From: Clostridia bacterium
GTDB lineage: Bacteria; Bacillota; Clostridia; Christensenellales; DTU072
NCBI GenBank assembly: GCA_017504305.1
Contig: JAFVRJ010000025.1
Location: 1-64,000, forward strand
Direction: 5' to 3'
DNA: 64,000 nt
Numbering within the stretch: position 1 is the stretch's first letter; each line of letters starts with the position of its first letter. Below the pieces are notes generated by a model. The model did not search any database. It was given only the letters and a program-made list of their open reading frames with translations, and was not told the DNA's origin. The position numbers and the translations under genes were made by a program. This document shows, piece by piece, positions 46,598 through 55,830 of the stretch.

Positions 46598-48178
46598 ATG
46601 GATAACAGACAAATCGTTTTAGTAGTAATGGACGGTATCGGCAAGTCCAAGACCGGACTTGGCGATGCCGTAACCGAAGCACGCACTCCCACCCTTGATA
46701 AGCTTTTGAGCGAGTGTCCTCACACTTATCTTAAGGCTCACGGCACCGCGGTAGGTCTTCCCTCCGACGACGACATGGGAAACAGTGAAGTTGGTCACAA
46801 CGCTCTTGGTTGCGGTCAAGTATATTCACAAGGTGCAAAGCTTGTTAACGAGTCCATTGAGTCCGGCTCTATCTATGCTTCTAAAGCTTGGAACGAGCTT
46901 AAGGACAACGTTATTGCAAATAACTCCACAATGCATTTTATAGGTCTACTTTCCGATGGTAACGTTCACTCTAACGTAAACCACCTTATCGCTATGCTCG
47001 GCGCTGCAAAAGAGCAGGGCATCAAGAAGGCAAGAGTACACGTTCTTTTGGACGGTAGAGACGTTCCCGCTACCAGCGCGCTTACCTATATCGATATGCT
47101 CGAAGCAGCTTTAAGCTCTTTGAACGACGATAGCTTTGATGGTAAAATTGCATCCGGCGGTGGCAGAATGAAGATCACCATGGATCGCTATTGCGCTAAC
47201 TGGGATATGGTTAAAAAGGGTTATGAAGTTCACGTACATGGTATGGGCAGAGAGTTTGCAAACGCAACCGAAGCTATCAATACCTTCCGTCAAGAAACCC
47301 CCGGCATCATCGACCAAGACCTTCCTGCGTTTGTTGTAGCCGATCAAAACGGCCCCGTAGGTAAGATCGTTGATAACGACTCGGTAATCCTATTTAACTT
47401 CCGTGGCGACCGCGCTATCGAAATCAGCATGGCGTTTGATAACGCTGACTTTAATGAGTTCGATAGGGGTAACGCACCTAAAGTGCTTTATGCAGGCATG
47501 CTCCAATATGACGGAGACCTTCATCTTCCCAAGAGATTCTTGGTTGAGCCTCCGTGCATCAAAGATACTTTGAGCGAGTTCTTGGTTGGCAAAAAGGTAT
47601 CCCAATACGCAGTTTCGGAAACCCAAAAGTACGGTCACGTAACATACTTCTGGAACGGCAACCGTAGCGATAAGTTCAGTGAAGAGCTTGAAACTTTTGA
47701 AGAAATTCCTTCCGATAAAGTATCGTTTGATGAGCGTCCGTGGATGAAGAGTGCGGAAGTTACCGATGCTCTTATTAACGCAATCGAGTCCAATAAATAC
47801 GGCTTTATACGTTGCAACTATCCTAACGGCGACATGGTAGGACATACCGGCAATATGGAAGCAACCGTTATCGGCGTTGAGTCCGTTGACCTTGCTTTAG
47901 CAAGACTCTTACCCGTTATCGACAAGAATAACGCTATCCTACTTATTACTGCTGACCACGGCAACGCCGACGAAATGCTCGAGAAGAACAAGAAGGGTGG
48001 CTTACAACCTCGTACCGCTCACAGCCTTAATGCAGTACCGTTTATTGTTTACGGTGTTGATGGTGCTGAAATCGTCGATAATACCGATGGTTTAGGCCTT
48101 GCAAACGTAGCCGCAACCGTTGTTAAACTCATGGGCTACGAAGCTCCTGCAAGCTGGGAAAGAGCTATTATTAAATAG
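46598..48178 (+). CDS. gpmI: 2,3-bisphosphoglycerate-independent phosphoglycerate mutase
   Basis: Manganese-dependent enzyme of 526 residues converting 3-phosphoglycerate to 2-phosphoglycerate. The phosphatase-like domain shows VVMDGIG and the catalytic Ser63 in GNSEVGHNALG; the inserted transferase domain has HVLLDGRDVPATSA; the metal ligands return in NFRGDRAIE, NYPNGDMVGHTG and TADHGNADEM. It starts 5 nt after the tpiA stop without a ribosome site of its own, so translation is likely coupled. A terminator follows. Confidence 0.96.
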   Translation: MDNRQIVLVVMDGIGKSKTGLGDAVTEARTPTLDKLLSECPHTYLKAHGTAVGLPSDDDMGNSEVGHNALGCGQVYSQGAKLVNESIESGSIYASKAWNELKDNVIANNSTMHFIGLLSDGNVHSNVNHLIAMLGAAKEQGIKKARVHVLLDGRDVPATSALTYIDMLEAALSSLNDDSFDGKIASGGGRMKITMDRYCANWDMVKKGYEVHVHGMGREFANATEAINTFRQETPGIIDQDLPAFVVADQNGPVGKIVDNDSVILFNFRGDRAIEISMAFDNADFNEFDRGNAPKVLYAGMLQYDGDLHLPKRFLVEPPCIKDTLSEFLVGKKVSQYAVSETQKYGHVTYFWNGNRSDKFSEELETFEEIPSDKVSFDERPWMKSAEVTDALINAIESNKYGFIRCNYPNGDMVGHTGNMEATVIGVESVDLALARLLPVIDKNNAILLITADHGNADEMLEKNKKGGLQPRTAHSLNAVPFIVYGVDGAEIVDNTDGLGLANVAATVVKLMGYEAPASWERAIIK

Positions 48179-48201
48179 TTTATCACCTACACAATAATTA
48201 T

Positions 48202-48236
48202 AAAAAACCGCCAAAATTTCGTTGGCGGTTTTTTAT
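48202..48236 (+). terminator. Terminator of the pgk-tpiA-gpmI operon
   Basis: CCGCCAA (48208-48214) and TTGGCGG (48222-48228), flanked by an A-run and a T-run, form a stem of about 13 bp. Confidence 0.9.
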
Positions 48237-48297
48237 TTTATAATAAAATAAAAGTAAATCTTCCCCAATAAAAAACATTTTTACAATATAAATCGCA

Positions 48298-48334
48298 CGC
48301 GCGTATTGACTTACGCGCGCATTGAGCGTATAAT
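48298..48334 (+). promoter_or_regulatory. ABC exporter promoter with a palindromic operator over the -35 box
   Basis: TTGACT (48306-48311), 17 nt, TATAAT (48329-48334) is a strong promoter. The -35 hexamer is the exact centre of a perfect inverted repeat, CGCGCGTA (48298-48305) and TACGCGCG (48312-48319). A bound dimer would block RNA polymerase, so repression of the exporter is likely. Confidence 0.75.
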
Positions 48335-48371
48335 TATTACTATATTTTTGTTTTCATAATGAGGGCAGCTC

Positions 48372-51300
48372 ATGTTTAAACTTTTCCGCAATTTAAAGCC
48401 GATGGCATGGATGGTAGCAGTAATTATTATACTTGTTACCGGTCAAGCTGTTGCCGAGCTCTATTTGCCCGAAAAGATGTCTGAAATTATCGACGACGGT
48501 ATTTATATCGACTACGAACCCCTTTACGAGCATTTGGAAATGGAAAAACCCTCCAGTCTTTCCTCTGTCGACTCCGAAAAAACTCTTAAAGGCTACGATG
48601 AAGATACTATACCGGTGTTCGAGATGGTTGATGGATTCTCCACCTTCGACCTTGCCAAAGCAATCGAAGAGGAGGATGGCAATAAGACCACCATCGACGA
48701 ATTTGTATTCAGAGATATTCCGGTCAAAGATAGCAAACAGCTTTTTGAAGACGTGCTTACTCCGTTTTTGGAGGGATTAGAGCCTTACCAACTTAAAGCT
48801 TTCGAGTGGCGTGATCAAAACGTTGCCGAAAGCCAACATGAGAATTGGACTCCTGATTTCTGGGGCTCTTATTATACTGCTCAAGATCGTGCTGCGATTG
48901 CCGAAGTTATCAACGCCCTTATTATTTTTGACGTAGGCAATAATTATGCGGCCTCTAACAGCAACCCGTCTTCCATCAAGATTGATGGTGGTGACGACGA
49001 TATCACCGTAAACAATTTATTAAATCAGGACCCGCGCGTTGAAGAAGACGCAATGAGCAACGAGTCCAATCGTCGTATTCTTACCGCTTGCATAAGCTGT
49101 ATGAAGCACTCTGAGTACGGCAACCTTATGCCTATACCGATTGACAAAAACGGCAATCGCGTAGCAACCGATGCTTACGGCAGAGCTCTTGAAAAAGATA
49201 AGCTTGTCTACGTATACTCCGATGCGGATGGAGATCAAGTAGAAAGCGCTAAAAAATCATACACCGGTCGTCCCGACCCCATGCCCGACTACGAAGTTAT
49301 TATTTGTAACAACGTTCTCGGTTATGCTTATAAGTACGTAGGCGATAAATGGATTGACACTTATCGTGGTATCACCGATGAAAAGGCACAAGAGCTTGCA
49401 TCCGAATATAACGCAAACGTATTGATCGATGCTCTTATTAACACCAATAAGCATCGCGGTGAATTTACTCAAAAACAATTGTCCAAATTGACCTCGGATA
49501 TCAAGCGCATGTGCGATAGATATACCGAAGACGACGATTTGATTTTGCTTGCCGATTTATTAAAACTCGAAGATAAAAAACCCGCTCGTATTATTAAAGA
49601 AGTATCCAAGTACTACGTTTCTTATGAAAACGACGAAGGTTTGATCGAGTCGCAAACTCCTTTGAAAGATAAGGCAACGTTTGGTGCAAAGTTCCGTCAA
49701 TTCTGGACCAAAGTAGGTAATTACCTTACTTTAAGTGCAACAGGCAATCGTAAACAAGCCTTTGAAGAGGGCGAACTTGAGTCCTTTAGTATTTCTCTTG
49801 TTGAGTTTAAGACTTATAAAGAGATGATGCTCCCCGACGGCAAAACCTCGCAAGTAGACGACCTCGCCTTTATCTTAAAGCGTGGCGGTATGATGTTGCT
49901 ACTTACCTTCGCAGCTTGTGCTTGTGCTATTGCAGCCGCTTTCTTAAGCAGTAAGCTTGCAGCGGAATTCAGCGCAATAATCCGTAGCAAAGTATTTAAT
50001 AAGGTCGAAACCTTCTCTCTTATTGAGTTCGATAAATATTCCACTTCGAGCTTAATTACCCGTTCAACGAACGACGTTAACCAAATTCAACAGGTATTCT
50101 TGCTTATTTTGCGTACCGGCTTGATCGCTCCTATCACACTAATAGGCGGATTTATCATGGCTGCGGAAAAGTCCCTTAAGATGACTTCCGTACTCCTTTA
50201 CGATATTCCGATTTTGGTTATCGCATCCGTTATGGCGGCAAAAGTTGTTTATCCGTTGTTCCAAGCTATCCAAAAGAAGGTTGATAAGCTCACGTTAATC
50301 ACTCGCGAAGGCTTGACCGGTATCCGCGTCGTACGTGCCTTTAATAAACAAGAAACGGAGAACCAACGTTTTGGCGAAGTTAACAAAGACCTCACCAAAG
50401 CGGCTATTGCGGTTAATAGATGGTGTGCAGTTCTTGCTCCGCTAATTGCAGTTGTTATGAACTGCTCGATGGTAGGCGTTGTTTGGATTGCAAGTAAGCA
50501 AATCGCTTACAACGAAGACGTTGACGTAGGCGACATGATGGCGGTTATACAATATATGACTCAAATTATGATGGCGCTCGTTATGGTTGCAACGGTATTC
50601 GTTATGTTCCCGCGCGCGACGGCATCGGCTCTCCGTATTAACGAGGTTCTTGCAACCGAGCCCGAACTCAAAGATCCCGAAGCTCCTAACGGTAACTATA
50701 CTTCGGTCGGTTCCGTTAAGTTCGAAAACGTCAACTTTAAATATAGCGCCGAAGCAGAAAACTATATTCTTTCCAACATCGATTTCCATGCCGAAAAGGG
50801 CAAGGTTACCGCGATTGTCGGTGGTACAGGTAGTGGTAAGAGCTCGGTAATAAATCTCATACCGCGCTTCTATGATTGTACCGAAGGGAGAATTTTGGTG
50901 GATGGCGTTGACGTAAGAGAAATTCCGCAAGAGGAATTGCGCTTAAAGATCGGTTTCGTACCGCAACGAAGCGTATTGTTTAGCGGAACTATCCGCGAAA
51001 ACTTGTTCTACGGCAAAGAGGACGCTACCGACGAGGAATGCTGGGAAGCTTTAAGAATAGCTCAAAGCGATACCTTCGTACGCGAAAAAGAAGGTCAACT
51101 CGATGCAAGAGTAGAGCAGGGTGGCGGTAACTTCTCTGGTGGTCAAAAGCAAAGACTTGCTATTGCACGCGCAATTATCCGTAAGCCGGAAGTTCTTATT
51201 TTTGACGATAGCTTCTCTGCACTCGACTTCCGCACTGATAAGAACTTGCGTAAAGCGCTTAAATCTATTACTTCCGAAAGCGCAACCATCATAGTTGCCC

Positions 51301-51455
51301 AACGTATCGGTACTATTATGGATGCAGATAACATTATCGTACTCGATGCAGGTAAGATAGTAGGTCAAGGCAAACACGAGTATCTAATACATAACTGTGA
51401 CGTCTACCGTGACATCGCACTTTCACAAATGAGTGAGGAGGAACTTGGTCTATGA
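48372..51455 (+). CDS. ABC exporter half-transporter with a large extracytoplasmic insertion (degenerate-site subunit)
   Basis: The 1,027-residue protein has one transmembrane helix (about 10-30), then some 470 residues of soluble, charged sequence, then the remaining five helices from about 504 and a nucleotide-binding domain. Usual exporters have about 580 residues, so the insert in the first outer loop is the extra part; I recognise no family in it. The ATPase domain has Walker A GGTGSGKSS (about 815), signature FSGGQKQR (about 918) and Walker B VLIFDDS, where the catalytic Glu is replaced by Asp. With the partner's noncanonical signature this gives one degenerate and one active ATP site. 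GAGGG precedes the ATG; the gene overlaps the next by 4 nt. Confidence 0.88.
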   Translation: MFKLFRNLKPMAWMVAVIIILVTGQAVAELYLPEKMSEIIDDGIYIDYEPLYEHLEMEKPSSLSSVDSEKTLKGYDEDTIPVFEMVDGFSTFDLAKAIEEEDGNKTTIDEFVFRDIPVKDSKQLFEDVLTPFLEGLEPYQLKAFEWRDQNVAESQHENWTPDFWGSYYTAQDRAAIAEVINALIIFDVGNNYAASNSNPSSIKIDGGDDDITVNNLLNQDPRVEEDAMSNESNRRILTACISCMKHSEYGNLMPIPIDKNGNRVATDAYGRALEKDKLVYVYSDADGDQVESAKKSYTGRPDPMPDYEVIICNNVLGYAYKYVGDKWIDTYRGITDEKAQELASEYNANVLIDALINTNKHRGEFTQKQLSKLTSDIKRMCDRYTEDDDLILLADLLKLEDKKPARIIKEVSKYYVSYENDEGLIESQTPLKDKATFGAKFRQFWTKVGNYLTLSATGNRKQAFEEGELESFSISLVEFKTYKEMMLPDGKTSQVDDLAFILKRGGMMLLLTFAACACAIAAAFLSSKLAAEFSAIIRSKVFNKVETFSLIEFDKYSTSSLITRSTNDVNQIQQVFLLILRTGLIAPITLIGGFIMAAEKSLKMTSVLLYDIPILVIASVMAAKVVYPLFQAIQKKVDKLTLITREGLTGIRVVRAFNKQETENQRFGEVNKDLTKAAIAVNRWCAVLAPLIAVVMNCSMVGVVWIASKQIAYNEDVDVGDMMAVIQYMTQIMMALVMVATVFVMFPRATASALRINEVLATEPELKDPEAPNGNYTSVGSVKFENVNFKYSAEAENYILSNIDFHAEKGKVTAIVGGTGSGKSSVINLIPRFYDCTEGRILVDGVDVREIPQEELRLKIGFVPQRSVLFSGTIRENLFYGKEDATDEECWEALRIAQSDTFVREKEGQLDARVEQGGGNFSGGQKQRLAIARAIIRKPEVLIFDDSFSALDFRTDKNLRKALKSITSESATIIVAQRIGTIMDADNIIVLDAGKIVGQGKHEYLIHNCDVYRDIALSQMSEEELGL

Positions 51456-53404
51456 GCGAATATGAAAATAACCAAAATTTAGCCTCCAACGCACAACCTC
51501 AACAACAAGGACTCGATTTAGGTAGAGCCTTGGGTGTCGGTGGCCCTGATATTAAAGAAGTAGACAAGGCTGAAAACTTCAAAGCCACGCTCTTTAGATT
51601 GGTTAAGTACTTAAGACCGCAATACCCCATGCTTATCGCAATGATTTTAATCGCCGCGATAGGTGCTTGGTTTGCTATTTGGGTACCGGATATTATGAAG
51701 AAAGTTACCAATGCTTTGGTAGATTCGGTACAATACTTCGTAGATATTACAAGGCCTTCCGAGGGTGGTAACAACCAGCTTTATTCCTACATTGCGCCCG
51801 TACTTTGGACTTGCGCCATTTTGTACGTACTTAACGCGTTGTTCCAATTTACTTCGGGCTTAATAGCGGCATCGATGAGCCAACGAGTGGTAAGCCGTAT
51901 GCGTACCGACGTTAAGAATAAACTCGATAAAGTACCGCTTTCTTACTTTGATGCAACTCCTCTTGGCGACGTTTTATCGCGCTTCACAATCGATATCGAA
52001 ATGATTTCGTTAACGCTACAAGATAGCATTAACCAAATTATAACGGGTGTTATGACGGTAGTAGGCGTATTTATTATGATGATGCGTATCGACTGGTTAC
52101 TTTCGATAATTGCTCTTGTAAGCTTGCCGTTGCTACTAATTGTTTCAACCGCAATAGTAAAGCGCTCGCAAGTAGAATTTGCCCGTCAACAAAAGCGTAT
52201 AGGTCAACTTAACGGACACATTGAAGAGATGTACACCGGACACCGTGTAATTAAGTTATACGGACACGAAGAAGAGTCCATAATGACCTATGAGCAAATC
52301 AACCAAGCACTTAAGAGGGCAACGCGTAAGTCGCAGTTCCTCGCAGGTGTAATTTTACCAAGTATAAAGTTTATCGATAACCTTGTTTACGTAGGCATCT
52401 GCGTAGGCGGTGGTATCAGAGCCGGTAGCGGTTTGGTAACGATAGGCGACATCCAAGCATTGCTTTCTTATACAAGACAATTTGCTCAACCTATTGAAAA
52501 CATCAGTAACATCGCAAACACCATACAATCTTCTATCGCTGCTGCAGAAAGAGTTTTCCAAGTATTCGATCTTGAAGAAATGACTCCGGAAGGCGAGCGT
52601 CGCATATCGGTTGCAGAGTGTGAAGGTACCGTTGATATCGAGCACGTAGCGTTCTCTTACGATAAGGAAAAACCCCTTATTACCGACCTCTCACTACACG
52701 TTAATGCAGGTGATAGTATCGCTATAGTAGGACCGACCGGTGCCGGTAAGACAACCCTTGTAAACCTCTTGATGCGCTTCTACGACATCGATAAAGGACG
52801 CATCTTAATCGACGGTGTAGACATCAACGAATACTCTCGTAACGACTTACGTAGTTTGTACGGCATGGTATTACAAGAAACTTGGTTGTTTAATGGTACG
52901 GTTGCCGATAATATTGCTTACGGATGCCCGGATGCAACCAGAGAGGAAATTATACAAGCGGCAAAAGAGGCGTATGCAGATACCTTCATACAGACTATGG
53001 AACATGGTTACGACACCATTTTGAAGGAAGATGCATCCAATATTTCGCAAGGTCAAAAACAACTTCTTACCATAGCGCGTGCAATCTTAAAGAAACCGCG
53101 TATTATTATATTGGACGAAGCAACAAGCTCGGTTGATACACGTACCGAGAAGTACATCCAAAGCGCAATGCTTGCAATGATGGAGGGCAAGACGAGCTTT
53201 GTTATCGCTCACCGTCTATCTACCATCAAGCACGCGGCGGTAATACTCGTTATGAACCACGGCGACGTAGTAGAGCAGGGTAATCACGAAACCTTGATGG
53301 CTAAAAAAGGCTTCTACTATGAGCTTTATAACTCGCAGTTTGCTGGCGTAACCGACGAGAATAAAGACGACGATACTGCAGCTGCAAGGTTCCAACAAAC
53401 CTAA
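51452..53404 (+). CDS. ABC exporter half-transporter, catalytic partner
   Basis: The 650-residue protein has six membrane helices after a 45-residue cytoplasmic start, and an ATPase domain with Walker A GPTGAGKTT (about 428), signature ISQGQKQL (about 530) and Walker B IIILDEATS with the catalytic Glu. The signature is ISQGQ rather than LSGGQ, which in heterodimers such as BmrCD or TM287/288 belongs to the degenerate site. The paired gene supplies the standard signature, so the two proteins almost certainly form one transporter, probably a multidrug or peptide/lipid exporter. The ATGA overlap couples both. Substrate unknown. Confidence 0.9.
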   Translation: MSEYENNQNLASNAQPQQQGLDLGRALGVGGPDIKEVDKAENFKATLFRLVKYLRPQYPMLIAMILIAAIGAWFAIWVPDIMKKVTNALVDSVQYFVDITRPSEGGNNQLYSYIAPVLWTCAILYVLNALFQFTSGLIAASMSQRVVSRMRTDVKNKLDKVPLSYFDATPLGDVLSRFTIDIEMISLTLQDSINQIITGVMTVVGVFIMMMRIDWLLSIIALVSLPLLLIVSTAIVKRSQVEFARQQKRIGQLNGHIEEMYTGHRVIKLYGHEEESIMTYEQINQALKRATRKSQFLAGVILPSIKFIDNLVYVGICVGGGIRAGSGLVTIGDIQALLSYTRQFAQPIENISNIANTIQSSIAAAERVFQVFDLEEMTPEGERRISVAECEGTVDIEHVAFSYDKEKPLITDLSLHVNAGDSIAIVGPTGAGKTTLVNLLMRFYDIDKGRILIDGVDINEYSRNDLRSLYGMVLQETWLFNGTVADNIAYGCPDATREEIIQAAKEAYADTFIQTMEHGYDTILKEDASNISQGQKQLLTIARAILKKPRIIILDEATSSVDTRTEKYIQSAMLAMMEGKTSFVIAHRLSTIKHAAVILVMNHGDVVEQGNHETLMAKKGFYYELYNSQFAGVTDENKDDDTAAARFQQT

Positions 53405-53406
53405 TA

Positions 53407-53432
53407 TTTCGGGAGGGTTACGCCTCCCGAAA
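53407..53432 (+). terminator. Stem-loop after the ABC operon
   Basis: TTTCGGGAGG (53407-53416) pairs with CCTCCCGAAA (53423-53432). The stem is perfect but no T-run follows, so it may be a weak or Rho-assisted terminator or an mRNA 3' end protector. Confidence 0.6.
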
Positions 53433-53459
53433 CCTATTTATTAATACCAAGCTTTTCGT

Positions 53460-53489
53460 TTGCTAAAACGAAGGGCCGTATGATATAAT
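53460..53489 (+). promoter_or_regulatory. Promoter upstream of the prs-like gene
   Basis: TTGCTA (53460-53465), 18 nt, TATAAT (53484-53489). The leader holds GGAGG at 53507-53511. Confidence 0.6.
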
Positions 53490-53516
53490 CTTGTTAACAT
53501 ACTTTTGGAGGAAATT

Positions 53517-54668
53517 ATGCCCACGTTTTTTACTGAAGTTTTTGAAGATGCTTCTCCCGTTGCACCTCTTGGTTTAGTCGTTCTCGAAGGAGCGCAAGAG
53601 CTTGGCAAAAAGATCGATAATTATCTCGTTGAGTGGTATAACCGCGACGTAGGTAATAAGAATCCGAGATTTAAGAAGAAATCTTTTATCATTGATAGCG
53701 TTTGCCCTCGTTTTACCTCTGGCGACAGTAAAGGTATGATTAACGATAGCGTTCGTGGCGATGATATTTATATTTTAGTAGACGTAGGCAATTATAACTG
53801 CAAATATACCTTATTCGGTAGAGAAAACTGTATGTCTCCCGATGATCATTACGCAGATCTTAAGCGTATTATCGCTGCTTGTGGCGGTAAGGCAGAGCGT
53901 ATAACCGTTATTATGCCCATGCTTTACGGTGGCAGACAACACCGTCGTAACGGCAGAGAGTCCCTCGACGGCGCTCAAATGCTACAAGAGCTTTACGCGA
54001 TGGGCGTTAAGGACATCATTACCTTTGATGCACATGATCCTCGTATCCAAAACGCAGTTCCTCTAATGGGATTTGATAACTTCTTCCCCACTTACCAAAT
54101 CATGAAGGCCCTTCTTAAGAGCTTCCCCAACCTTCAACTCGACGAAAACCACTTTATGATCGTATCTCCCGATGAAGGCGCTATGAACCGTAATATCTAT
54201 TACGCTTCCATCCTCGGCGTAGATCTTGGTATGTTCTTTAAGAGAAGAGATTACACCCAAGTTATCAACGGACGTAACCCCATCGTTGCTCACGAGTATA
54301 TCGGTACCGACGTTAAGGGTAAGGATATCTTGGTAGCAGACGACATTATCGCTACCGGCGACTCCGTAATCCGCCTTTGCAAAGAGCTCAAGGAAAAGGG
54401 ATGCGGTAACATCTTCTTGACGTCCACCTATGCTTTGTTTACCGAAGGCTTTAAGAAGTTCGACGAGGCTTACGAACAAGGTTTATTCACCGCTGTTTTA
54501 AGCACCAACCTTACCTTCAACCACCCCGAACTTTTGACCAAGCCTTGGTTTGTTTGCGCAGATCTTTCCAAGTTCATCGCTTACATCATTTCTTCCTGCA
54601 ACCAAAACAAATCGGTTACTCCCTTACTTAACTCCGCAGAAAGAATCCACGAGTTACTCGGCAAATAA
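53517..54668 (+). CDS. prs: Ribose-phosphate pyrophosphokinase, long form
   Basis: Makes PRPP from ribose 5-phosphate and ATP for nucleotide, His and Trp synthesis. The 383-residue protein keeps the PRPP-synthetase order: PMLYGGRQHRR (ATP/R5P contact), TFDAHDPRIQNAV (catalytic His block), VSPDEGAM, and the PRPP loop VADDIIATGDSVI. It is about 65 residues longer than standard Prs and differs in the loop (IIATGDS versus IIDTGGT), so it belongs to a divergent branch found in some Clostridia. The ATG at 53517 is supported by GGAGG 5 nt upstream; a TTG 12 nt earlier is in frame but overlaps the ribosome site. Its stop overlaps the next start (TAATG). Confidence 0.85.
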   Translation: MPTFFTEVFEDASPVAPLGLVVLEGAQELGKKIDNYLVEWYNRDVGNKNPRFKKKSFIIDSVCPRFTSGDSKGMINDSVRGDDIYILVDVGNYNCKYTLFGRENCMSPDDHYADLKRIIAACGGKAERITVIMPMLYGGRQHRRNGRESLDGAQMLQELYAMGVKDIITFDAHDPRIQNAVPLMGFDNFFPTYQIMKALLKSFPNLQLDENHFMIVSPDEGAMNRNIYYASILGVDLGMFFKRRDYTQVINGRNPIVAHEYIGTDVKGKDILVADDIIATGDSVIRLCKELKEKGCGNIFLTSTYALFTEGFKKFDEAYEQGLFTAVLSTNLTFNHPELLTKPWFVCADLSKFIAYIISSCNQNKSVTPLLNSAERIHELLGK

Positions 54669-55099
54669 TGGACGCCCGACTTACCGTAACAACCGCAAAC
54701 GGCGATCTATACTTTTTTACAACATGCAACTATCAATATAACAAAAACGATAGTGCACAAATTAGTTTTGTATACGAAGGCGATTTTCGTAAATATAATA
54801 TGGTGATAGGCTTAAATCGCGATAAAATTGCCTTTACCAAAACCGACGTAGATCCGGTAGGCTACGCCGAAACCTCTTTTAATATACTCACTCTTGGCCG
54901 CGGTGCAGGCGTAAAGCATACCGCGGTCGAGGTAGAATACCTCAAGTTTAACTTTTCATCCGACGACGTTTTAATTGATTATAAAGAGGACTTTGCCCAT
55001 ATTGTGTTACCTTGTAATTACCAAAAGGTATCCCAAAGTCCCAAACCGGCAGTAATTAAAATAATTTGTACAGTTCCACAAATTAAGGAGAATATATGA
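54668..55099 (+). CDS. Small protein of unknown function
   Basis: A 143-residue protein, no signal peptide or membrane helix, predicted mostly beta by its alternating pattern. It contains GDLYFFTTCNYQY near the start and a central FNILTLGRGAGVKHTAVEVE that could be a turn-rich core. I do not recognise the family; a distant relation to small beta-barrel DUF1934-like proteins is conceivable but weak. It is locked between prs and an MBL hydrolase with overlaps at both ends (TAATG and ATGA), so it is made with them. No ribosome site of its own. Confidence 0.65.
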   Translation: MDARLTVTTANGDLYFFTTCNYQYNKNDSAQISFVYEGDFRKYNMVIGLNRDKIAFTKTDVDPVGYAETSFNILTLGRGAGVKHTAVEVEYLKFNFSSDDVLIDYKEDFAHIVLPCNYQKVSQSPKPAVIKIICTVPQIKENI

Positions 55100-55749
55100 A
55101 AATCGAATGGTTAGGACACGCATCCTTTAAACTTACCGAAAGCACCGGCATCACCATCGTTACCGATCCCTATGAAGAAGATAGGGTTGGCGTTAAGTTT
55201 CCCAAGGTAAAGTCTTCGGTTGTAACGGTAAGCCACGACCACTTTGACCACAACTGCGTTAGCGCGGTAGAAGGCGTTGATACCGTTATCAATAGCACCG
55301 GTTCGTATGACCTTGACGGCGTAGATATTTACGGCTTCAAGAGCTATCATGATGAGAAAAAGGGCGCTTTACGCGGTAAGAACATCGTTTTCCGCTTCCG
55401 TATGGATGGTGTTGAAGTTTGCCACCTCGGCGACATCGGCGAGCCCTTGAGCCCCATGCTTGCAGAGTTGATTGGTTCAATTAATATTTTGCTTATTCCT
55501 GTTGGCGGTAAGTATACCATCAACGCCGAGCAAGCTAAAGAATACGTTGACCTTCTTATGCCCGACGTAGTTATACCGATGCACTATATGTGCGACGGCT
55601 ATAAAACAGAGTTCGACGAGCTCGATGATTTTCTTGATCTATTCAGTGATAAGGATATCGAGTACGCCGATACCACCGAACTTGAGTTCGACAGAATGGA
55701 CTTTGACGGAGAACGCACCAGAGTAATAGTGCCCATTAAAGTCAATTAA
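55096..55749 (+). CDS. Metallo-beta-lactamase fold hydrolase (UPF0173/UlaG-like)
   Basis: The 217-residue protein has the zinc motif SHDHFDHN, the start IEWLGHASFKL typical of L-ascorbate-6-phosphate lactonase-like or UPF0173 hydrolases, the later CHLGDIGEPL, and MHY at the C-terminal metal position. Cytoplasmic, probably a lactonase, phosphodiesterase or similar hydrolase; substrate not predictable. AAGGAG lies before the ATG, which overlaps the preceding stop (ATGA). Confidence 0.85.
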   Translation: MKIEWLGHASFKLTESTGITIVTDPYEEDRVGVKFPKVKSSVVTVSHDHFDHNCVSAVEGVDTVINSTGSYDLDGVDIYGFKSYHDEKKGALRGKNIVFRFRMDGVEVCHLGDIGEPLSPMLAELIGSINILLIPVGGKYTINAEQAKEYVDLLMPDVVIPMHYMCDGYKTEFDELDDFLDLFSDKDIEYADTTELEFDRMDFDGERTRVIVPIKVN

Positions 55750-55772
55750 TTACAATTTAATCTTTAAATTTT

Positions 55773-55802
55773 CGTCCTAACCGTTATAGTATTTTAAGGA
55801 CG
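55773..55802 (+). promoter_or_regulatory. Inverted repeat in the rho leader
   Basis: CGTCCT (55773-55778) and AGGACG (55797-55802) bracket TATAGT, a possible -10 box with TTTAAA 16 nt upstream. The hairpin ends 18 nt before the rho ribosome site AGGAG and could be an operator or an RNA leader structure. Confidence 0.4.
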
Positions 55803-55830
55803 TGAAAATAATTTTTTTAGGAGATTTTTT

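Noticed and set aside
45795..46682. Minus-strand open frame of 295 codons covering tpiA
   Set aside because: Tracks the antisense of tpiA, with Cys- and Phe-rich composition caused by the opposite strand; tpiA is unmistakable.
18994..48236. Terminator hairpins as a dispersed repeat family
   Set aside because: Stem sequences differ and each has the A-run/T-run of an ordinary intrinsic terminator.
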